A DNA stretch of 42,534 bases from Shewanella fodinae (GTDB taxonomy: Bacteria; Pseudomonadota; Gammaproteobacteria; Enterobacterales; Shewanellaceae), in the NCBI RefSeq assembly GCF_014651955.1, contig NZ_BMXW01000026.1, forward strand, positions 429 through 42,962, read 5' to 3'. Under the pieces are notes generated by a model. It did no database searches, had not been told where the DNA came from, and saw only the letters and a list, made by a program, of their open reading frames with translations. The position numbers and the translations under genes were made by a program. This document shows, piece after piece, positions 37,938 to 42,534 of this stretch. Each line of letters begins with the position of its first letter. The stretch's first letter is position 1.

Positions 37938-38995
37938 AACTGCATTATCTTTATGGAAAACCGGCTAGTCGTGGCAATTTGCGTACGGTTAACGAAGACT
38001 TTCTGGTACAGGAATTACTGCCATTTACCCCGACAGGCGAAGGTGAACACCATCTGTTACATATCCGCAAGCGTGGTCTTAATACTGTAGCGGTGGCGGA
38101 ATTGTTGGCAAAATTTGCGGGTGTGCACCCCAAAGAGGTGACGTTCGCCGGACAAAAAGACAAAAACGCTGTTACTGAACAGTGGTTTGGTGTGCGCATC
38201 CCCGGGAAGGAAACACCTGATTGGCAACAGTTAAACAGTGATAATCTGCAGATACTCTCCAGTCAGCGGCACAGCAAAAAGTTGCGGATAGGGGCGCTCA
38301 CAGGTAACCGCTTTACGCTCATTCTGCGAGATGTTACCGATGTTGAAGAGGTGCAGCAGCGATTAGAACAGATCCGAGAGCGGGGCGTCCCCAACTATTT
38401 TGGTGAGCAGCGATTTGGCCATCATGGTGGCAATATCGCCAAAGCCCGGGAGATGTTAGCGGGTAAAAAAGTGAAGGATCGCAACAAACGCTCTTTATAT
38501 CTCTCTGCGTTACGGTCCATGTTATTTAACGCGGTGGTTGCGGCAAGATTACAGCAATATCCGGGAACGCTGTTGCCGGGTGATTGTGTCATGCTGGCGG
38601 GTAGCAATAGCTTTTTTGTTGCTGAGCAATGGGACGAAGTGCTTAAAAACCGATTAGCCGCGCAGGATATTCAGTTATCTGCGCCTTTGTGGGGCCGTGG
38701 TCGAGCGTTGGCGACCGGCGAGGCGTTGCTCTTTGAGTCCGCCGTATTGGCAGATTATGCGGCCGATCTTGATGCGCTGGAGCATGCCGGATTGTCACAG
38801 GAACGGCGGCCACTGATGTTGTGTCCGCAAGCGATGAGCTGGGCGGTAATTCCAGAAGGTTTGCGGTTGAGTTTTGTGTTGCCTGCGGGCGCCTACGCTA
38901 CCTCCGTCCTCCGGGAAGTGCTGGATTATACCGATGTAGCAGACGTTCGTTGGCAACAAGCCGTGGCCGCAAGAGAAGCGCAACAGGACAGGTAA
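37931..38995 (+). CDS. truD: tRNA pseudouridine(13) synthase TruD
   Basis: Makes pseudouridine at position 13 of tRNA-Glu. The 354-residue protein (E. coli 349) has the catalytic Asp in [14 protein letters not shown], the NYFGEQRFG motif and the inserted TruD-specific domain (~155-305). The start GTG 37931 has AGGAG 8 bases upstream and overlaps the end of ispF, indicating coupling. surE follows after 6 bases. Confidence 0.96.
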   Translation: MVELHYLYGKPASRGNLRTVNEDFLVQELLPFTPTGEGEHHLLHIRKRGLNTVAVAELLAKFAGVHPKEVTFAGQKDKNAVTEQWFGVRIPGKETPDWQQLNSDNLQILSSQRHSKKLRIGALTGNRFTLILRDVTDVEEVQQRLEQIRERGVPNYFGEQRFGHHGGNIAKAREMLAGKKVKDRNKRSLYLSALRSMLFNAVVAARLQQYPGTLLPGDCVMLAGSNSFFVAEQWDEVLKNRLAAQDIQLSAPLWGRGRALATGEALLFESAVLADYAADLDALEHAGLSQERRPLMLCPQAMSWAVIPEGLRLSFVLPAGAYATSVLREVLDYTDVADVRWQQAVAAREAQQDR

Positions 38996-39001
38996 GCGAC
39001 A

Positions 39002-39748
39002 ATGAAAATTCTGGTCAGTAATGATGATGGCGTGACCGCGCCGGGGATTAAGGTGCTGACAGAGACGCTGTCGCAATTGGCAAACGTATTGACGGTGGCA
39101 CCCGATCGCAACTGTTCTGGTGCAAGTAACTCATTAACCTTGACTAATCCTTTAAGGATTAATAAGTTAGATAACGGCTACATTGCAGTTAATGGCACCC
39201 CAACAGATTGTGTGCATCTGGCTATCCGTGAACTCTGTGATGGTGAGCCGGACATGGTGGTATCAGGCATTAACGCCGGTGCCAATATGGGCGACGATAC
39301 CCTATATTCAGGGACGGTTGCAGCGGCGATGGAAGGCCGTTTTTTGGGGTTACCAGCGGTTGCTGTGTCCTTGGCTGGGCGCGCATTAACGCACTATGGC
39401 ACGGCTGCCGCCTATACGTTGAAGATTATTGAAGGGTTGAAGCGATATCCTATCGCATCTGATCAGATCCTTAATATCAATGTGCCAGACTTACCCATGG
39501 ATCAAATTCAAGGGATTCGCGTGACCCGGTTAGGAACCCGACATAAAGCCGAAGATATGGTTCGTACCACCGACCCACATGGTCGCGAGATCTTCTGGCT
39601 TGGTCCTCCGGGAATTGAACTTGATGTTGGTGATGATACGGATTTTTACGCGGTGGCTCAGGGTTATGTGTCTATTACGCCGTTAACTGTAGATCTGACC
39701 GCTTATCGACAGTTATCAAAATTGCAACAGTGGATTGAGAAATTATGA
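39002..39748 (+). CDS. surE: 5'/3'-nucleotidase SurE
   Basis: A metal-dependent nucleotidase of 248 residues that removes phosphate from nucleoside monophosphates and is important for stationary-phase survival in E. coli. The metal-binding Asp pair is in VSNDDGV, and further active-site residues are in [26 protein letters not shown] and [14 protein letters not shown]. It lies 6 bases after truD, and its stop overlaps the start of pcm (ATGA). Confidence 0.97.
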   Translation: MKILVSNDDGVTAPGIKVLTETLSQLANVLTVAPDRNCSGASNSLTLTNPLRINKLDNGYIAVNGTPTDCVHLAIRELCDGEPDMVVSGINAGANMGDDTLYSGTVAAAMEGRFLGLPAVAVSLAGRALTHYGTAAAYTLKIIEGLKRYPIASDQILNINVPDLPMDQIQGIRVTRLGTRHKAEDMVRTTDPHGREIFWLGPPGIELDVGDDTDFYAVAQGYVSITPLTVDLTAYRQLSKLQQWIEKL

Positions 39749-40383
39749 GTCGCGTGGCTTCAGCATCAGCGGCATTACAGTTAACCCGTAAGCTCAGCGA
39801 GGCTGGGATCTCTCATCCTGGCGTGTTACAGGCGTTGGCCGCTACGCCTAGGGAACTGTTTGTCGATGGTGCTTTGGCACACAAAGCTTATGAAAACACG
39901 GCGTTACCTATTGGTTCCGGGCAAACTATTTCGCAGCCTTATATCGTGGGACGCATGACGGAACTGGTGCTGACCGTTAATCCGGCTAAGGTACTGGAAA
40001 TTGGTACTGGCTCTGGTTATCAGGCCGCAATTTTGGCGCAACTGGTGCCCCAGTTATATACCGTAGAACGGATCAAAAGCCTACAAATCCAGGCGAGGCA
40101 ACGACTCAAGCGTCTAGATTTGCACAATGTGTCATTCAAGTATGGAGACGGTTGGCAGGGATGGGAAAATCGAGCCCCGTTTGATGCTATTGTGGTTACT
40201 GCCGCAGCAGCAGAAATCCCAGAGGCGTTGTTGCAGCAATTGGCAGATGGCGGTGTGCTGGTGGTACCCGTTGGCGAGAATAACCAGCAACTGCTGCGGA
40301 TTGTCAGGGACGGGGAGCGATATAGTTCTAGCGTTATTGAAGCTGTCAGATTTGTGCCTTTGGTCAGTGGCGCTTTGGCCTGA
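39745..40383 (+). CDS. pcm: Protein-L-isoaspartate O-methyltransferase
   Basis: Repairs isoaspartyl residues in ageing proteins by SAM-dependent methylation. The 212-residue protein has the PCMT motifs: [18 protein letters not shown], the SAM site [18 protein letters not shown], and [20 protein letters not shown]. Its ATG overlaps the surE stop, so the two are translationally coupled, as in E. coli. nlpD follows 32 bases later. Confidence 0.97.
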   Translation: MSRVASASAALQLTRKLSEAGISHPGVLQALAATPRELFVDGALAHKAYENTALPIGSGQTISQPYIVGRMTELVLTVNPAKVLEIGTGSGYQAAILAQLVPQLYTVERIKSLQIQARQRLKRLDLHNVSFKYGDGWQGWENRAPFDAIVVTAAAAEIPEALLQQLADGGVLVVPVGENNQQLLRIVRDGERYSSSVIEAVRFVPLVSGALA

Positions 40384-40415
40384 ACAGCTGTTGCCATCAA
40401 ACAGAGAGGAATGGC

Positions 40416-41351
40416 GTGTCTCAGGGAACATATTACAGGGTTGTTCGTTTGCTGCCCCATTGGATTTGCCAATGCGTGCTGCTGTGCGCAACCTTGCTGA
40501 TGGTTTCTGCCTGTAGTTTCCAATCCCATCGTCCTGCTCCAGTGTATTCTGTTAATGGCTCCCGGCCCATCTTTGATAAGGGATACCTTAATTCCGCCAG
40601 AACTTACAAAGTCAATAAAGGCGATACCCTTTATTCCATTGCTTGGGCCGCAGATAAAGATTACCGCGATCTGGCAAAACTGAATCAGCTCGATGCAGCC
40701 TATACCATATACCCAGGACAGGTTCTATATCTGATACCTACAACCTCATCTCAACGCCTCCATAAATCGAGCAATTACTCCAAACAGAGTAGTAAAAAAC
40801 AAGAGAATAAAATTAAAGAAAAACAATTAGATAATAAAAAAACTGGTGCGGTTAAATCTGTACCATCTCCTGTACAAAAAACACTTGATTCCGCTCAAAA
40901 CTCTGCGTACTCTGTAACCACTGGTAAACAGGTTGTTAACGAAATTGTCCACAGTTCAGGCGTGGTTTTACCTGATAATGTCAGTCAGTGGTTATGGCCT
41001 GCTAATGGCGCCCTGATAGCAACCTTTTCCAGTACAGAACAAGGCAATAGAGGAATTAAGATTGCTGGTAATCGCGGCGATATTATAAAAGCTGCAGCAG
41101 ATGGTCGGGTTGTATATGCGGGTAATGCTTTGCGAGGATATGGGAATCTCGTCATTATCAAGCATAGTGATGATTATCTGAGTGCATACGCTCACGCCGA
41201 TAAGATCTTAGTGAAGGAACAACAGAATGTGTCCGCAGGACAAACTATTGCCAAGATGGGTAGCACAGGTACTGATCGGGTAATGTTACATTTTGAAATT
41301 CGTTACCATGGTCAGTCTGTTGACCCGTTGAATTATTTACCCAAACGTTGA
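40416..41351 (+). CDS. nlpD: Murein hydrolase activator lipoprotein NlpD
   Basis: An outer-membrane lipoprotein of 311 residues that activates the cell-separation amidase AmiC at the septum. A lipobox V30-S-A-C33 ends the signal peptide. A LysM peptidoglycan-binding domain lies at ~63-108 (YKVNKGDTLYSIAWAADKDY). A Lys/Asn/Gln-rich, AT-rich linker covers ~110-175. The M23/LytM domain (~190-308) has GNRGIKIAG where an active enzyme has the zinc-binding HxGxD, so it is catalytically dead, as expected for an activator. GTG 40416 has AGGA 5 bases upstream. The main rpoS promoter of E. coli lies inside nlpD, so this gene may also carry rpoS control signals. Confidence 0.95.
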   Translation: MSQGTYYRVVRLLPHWICQCVLLCATLLMVSACSFQSHRPAPVYSVNGSRPIFDKGYLNSARTYKVNKGDTLYSIAWAADKDYRDLAKLNQLDAAYTIYPGQVLYLIPTTSSQRLHKSSNYSKQSSKKQENKIKEKQLDNKKTGAVKSVPSPVQKTLDSAQNSAYSVTTGKQVVNEIVHSSGVVLPDNVSQWLWPANGALIATFSSTEQGNRGIKIAGNRGDIIKAAADGRVVYAGNALRGYGNLVIIKHSDDYLSAYAHADKILVKEQQNVSAGQTIAKMGSTGTDRVMLHFEIRYHGQSVDPLNYLPKR

Positions 41352-41426
41352 TGGTTTGGTGCCACTTTGGCATTGGAGGAAAGCGCCAGATGTAGATTGT
41401 TGTCGAAATTTTTGGGAGAGCACATT

Positions 41427-42374
41427 ATGAGCCGAAATAATACCAACGCTTCCGTGCAAGAAGATGCAGATTTTTCAATTGAGATGGATTTGCAACAGGT
41501 TGACGCTCTTGCTGAGCGAGTGCAGGATGACCTGCAGAAAAACCTTGATGCCACTCAGTTGTATCTAAGCGAAATCGGTTTTTCCCCCTTGTTAACAGCC
41601 GAGGAGGAAGTTTTCTTTTCACGTAAAGCTCTCCGTGGTTGCGAAAAATCGCGTAACCGAATGATTGAAAGCAATCTCAGATTAGTTGTTAAAATTGCCC
41701 GCCGTTATAACAATCGTGGCTTGGCGCTGCTAGATCTTATTGAAGAAGGCAACTTAGGATTGATACGGGCAGTTGAAAAGTTCGATCCAGAACGTGGCTT
41801 CCGTTTTTCTACCTATGCAACTTGGTGGATCCGTCAGACCATTGAACGGGCCATCATGAATCAAACTCGTACCATTCGTTTGCCGATCCATGTAGTAAAA
41901 GAACTCAATGTCTATCTGCGTACTGCCCGCGAGTTGGCACATAAGCTGGATCATGAACCAACAGCAGAAGAGATTGCTGAAAGACTTGATTTGCCCAGTG
42001 CTGACGTTAGTCGCATGTTGAAGTTGAACGAAAAAATCACCTCAGTAGATACCCCCATTGGCGGTGACAACGAGAAAGCTTTATTAGATGTGTTGCCCGA
42101 TGATGATAGCTATACCCCAGATGCTCAAGTTCAGGAAGAGGATATCTCCAAGTCTGTGGTGAAATGGCTTAATGAGCTGAATATTAAGCAGCGGGAAGTA
42201 TTAGCACGTCGTTTCGGCTTGTTGGGTTATGAGCCCGCCACCTTGGAAGATGTGGGAACTGAGATAGGTCTTACCCGTGAGCGCGTCAGACAGATCCAAG
42301 TAGAAGCATTGAAACGTTTACGGGATATGATTTCCGCTCAGGGCTTATCGGTAGAAGCTTTGTTTAAGATGTAA
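41427..42374 (+). CDS. rpoS: RNA polymerase sigma factor RpoS (sigma-38)
   Basis: Stationary-phase and general-stress sigma factor, 315 residues (E. coli 330). Regions visible: 1.2 ([20 protein letters not shown]), 2 ([40 protein letters not shown]), 3 ([15 protein letters not shown]) and 4 ([34 protein letters not shown]). ATG 41427 has GGAGA upstream and gives MSRNNTNAS; the frame is open to 41367 but that stretch is leader. The 75-base gap after nlpD is short, so a promoter within nlpD is likely. In relatives mutS usually follows; here it does not appear before the window ends. Confidence 0.97.
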   Translation: MSRNNTNASVQEDADFSIEMDLQQVDALAERVQDDLQKNLDATQLYLSEIGFSPLLTAEEEVFFSRKALRGCEKSRNRMIESNLRLVVKIARRYNNRGLALLDLIEEGNLGLIRAVEKFDPERGFRFSTYATWWIRQTIERAIMNQTRTIRLPIHVVKELNVYLRTARELAHKLDHEPTAEEIAERLDLPSADVSRMLKLNEKITSVDTPIGGDNEKALLDVLPDDDSYTPDAQVQEEDISKSVVKWLNELNIKQREVLARRFGLLGYEPATLEDVGTEIGLTRERVRQIQVEALKRLRDMISAQGLSVEALFKM

Positions 42375-42411
42375 TTTGTAGCGATTGCAAAAAAAGCGCA
42401 CATAAATGTTA

Positions 42412-42441
42412 ACGCCACTCGCTTAAGAGCGAGTGGCGTTC
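42412..42441. terminator. Strong palindrome downstream of rpoS
   Basis: AACGCCACTCGCT-TAAG-AGCGAGTGGCGTT is a perfect 13-bp stem with a 4-base loop, 37 bases after the rpoS stop. The following CTTATCT is only weakly T-rich, so termination of rpoS is possible but not textbook. The right half also encodes the last residues of the minus-strand reading frame that ends at 42423, so the palindrome may belong to the end of an insertion sequence. Confidence 0.6.
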
Positions 42442-42534
42442 TTATCTCTAGAGCGTGAAGGATATTTCGCCGCTTTTTTCAATACAGCTCTTGGGTAAGG
42501 CTGTCTTTTCCTTTTCTCTGGCAGAATTAGCCGC
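42423..42534 (-). mobile_element. C-terminal fragment of a probable IS4-family transposase (cut by window edge)
   Basis: Reading in from the right edge on the minus strand there are 37 codons to a TAA at 42423-42425. The peptide contains LPEKRKRQPYPRAVLKKAAK followed by a YPSRSRDKNATRS tail. The basic pattern LPxxRxxRxYPRxV...KYP and the short KNA-type tail resemble the C-terminus of IS4-family transposases as I remember them. The identification is from a short fragment and cannot be confirmed here. The alternative is chance coding in an intergenic region. The insertion-sequence boundary lies somewhere between 42375 and 42423 and cannot be placed. Confidence 0.5.

Noticed and set aside
40780..40850. 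AT-rich patch inside nlpD as a sign of horizontal transfer
   Set aside because: It matches the Lys/Asn/Gln-rich flexible linker normal for NlpD; flanking domains are conserved and have ordinary composition.

Overview
This window is the chromosome of a gammaproteobacterium, most likely Shewanella or a close relative. Three things support that: the proteins resemble E. coli orthologues closely (GcvA, RlmM, PpnN, BarA, RelA, PyrG, Eno, RpoS); the block barA/rlmD-relA-mazG-pyrG-eno sits directly against ftsB-ispD-ispF-truD-surE-pcm-nlpD-rpoS; and rdgC-porin-phoB-phoR-pstS is an arrangement I know from Shewanella. The organism is inferred from memory of these families, not from a search. Coding density is high and no gene-free stretch exceeds 300 bases. 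I see no tRNA, rRNA or CRISPR array. The only sign of a mobile element is at the extreme right edge.

Layout. (1) 1-3.7 kb: gcvA, a small alpha/beta hydrolase, a DUF423 membrane protein and rlmM, tightly packed on +, converging on a short unrecognised gene. (2) 3.8-8.4 kb: an NAD-type isocitrate dehydrogenase (-) divergent from a secreted S9 peptidase (+), then a DUF3192 protein (-). (3) 8.5-14.5 kb, all on -: a TPR membrane protein with a degenerate GGDEF-like tail, an active-looking diguanylate cyclase, ppnN and xni. (4) 14.6-17.4 kb: an M61 peptidase with a PDZ domain (+) converging on rdgC (-). (5) 17.7-22.1 kb: porin, phoB, phoR and pstS, with PhoB boxes in front of phoB and pstS. (6) 22.2-24.9 kb: a LysR regulator (-) and recN (+), recN with two LexA boxes. 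(7) 25.0-28.4 kb: yjaG and barA on -. (8) 28.5-42.4 kb: the long + strand block rlmD to rpoS. (9) 42.4 kb to the end: a strong palindrome and what looks like the C-terminus of an IS4-family transposase on -.

How the genes work together. The window is rich in stress and nutrient signalling: (p)ppGpp synthesis (relA), a nucleotide-cleaving enzyme controlled by (p)ppGpp in E. coli (ppnN), c-di-GMP synthesis, phosphate sensing (phoBR), carbon-state signalling (barA), SOS repair (recN) and the stationary-phase sigma factor (rpoS). The rest is mainly nucleotide, isoprenoid and RNA-modification housekeeping.

Nothing here is clearly a new multi-gene system. The best leads are: the eno leader, which carries a complete intrinsic-terminator structure; the pair of GGDEF proteins, one active-looking and one degenerate, beside ppnN; the split Pho island without pstCAB; the unrecognised gene near 3.5 kb; and the probable IS4 insertion just after rpoS.
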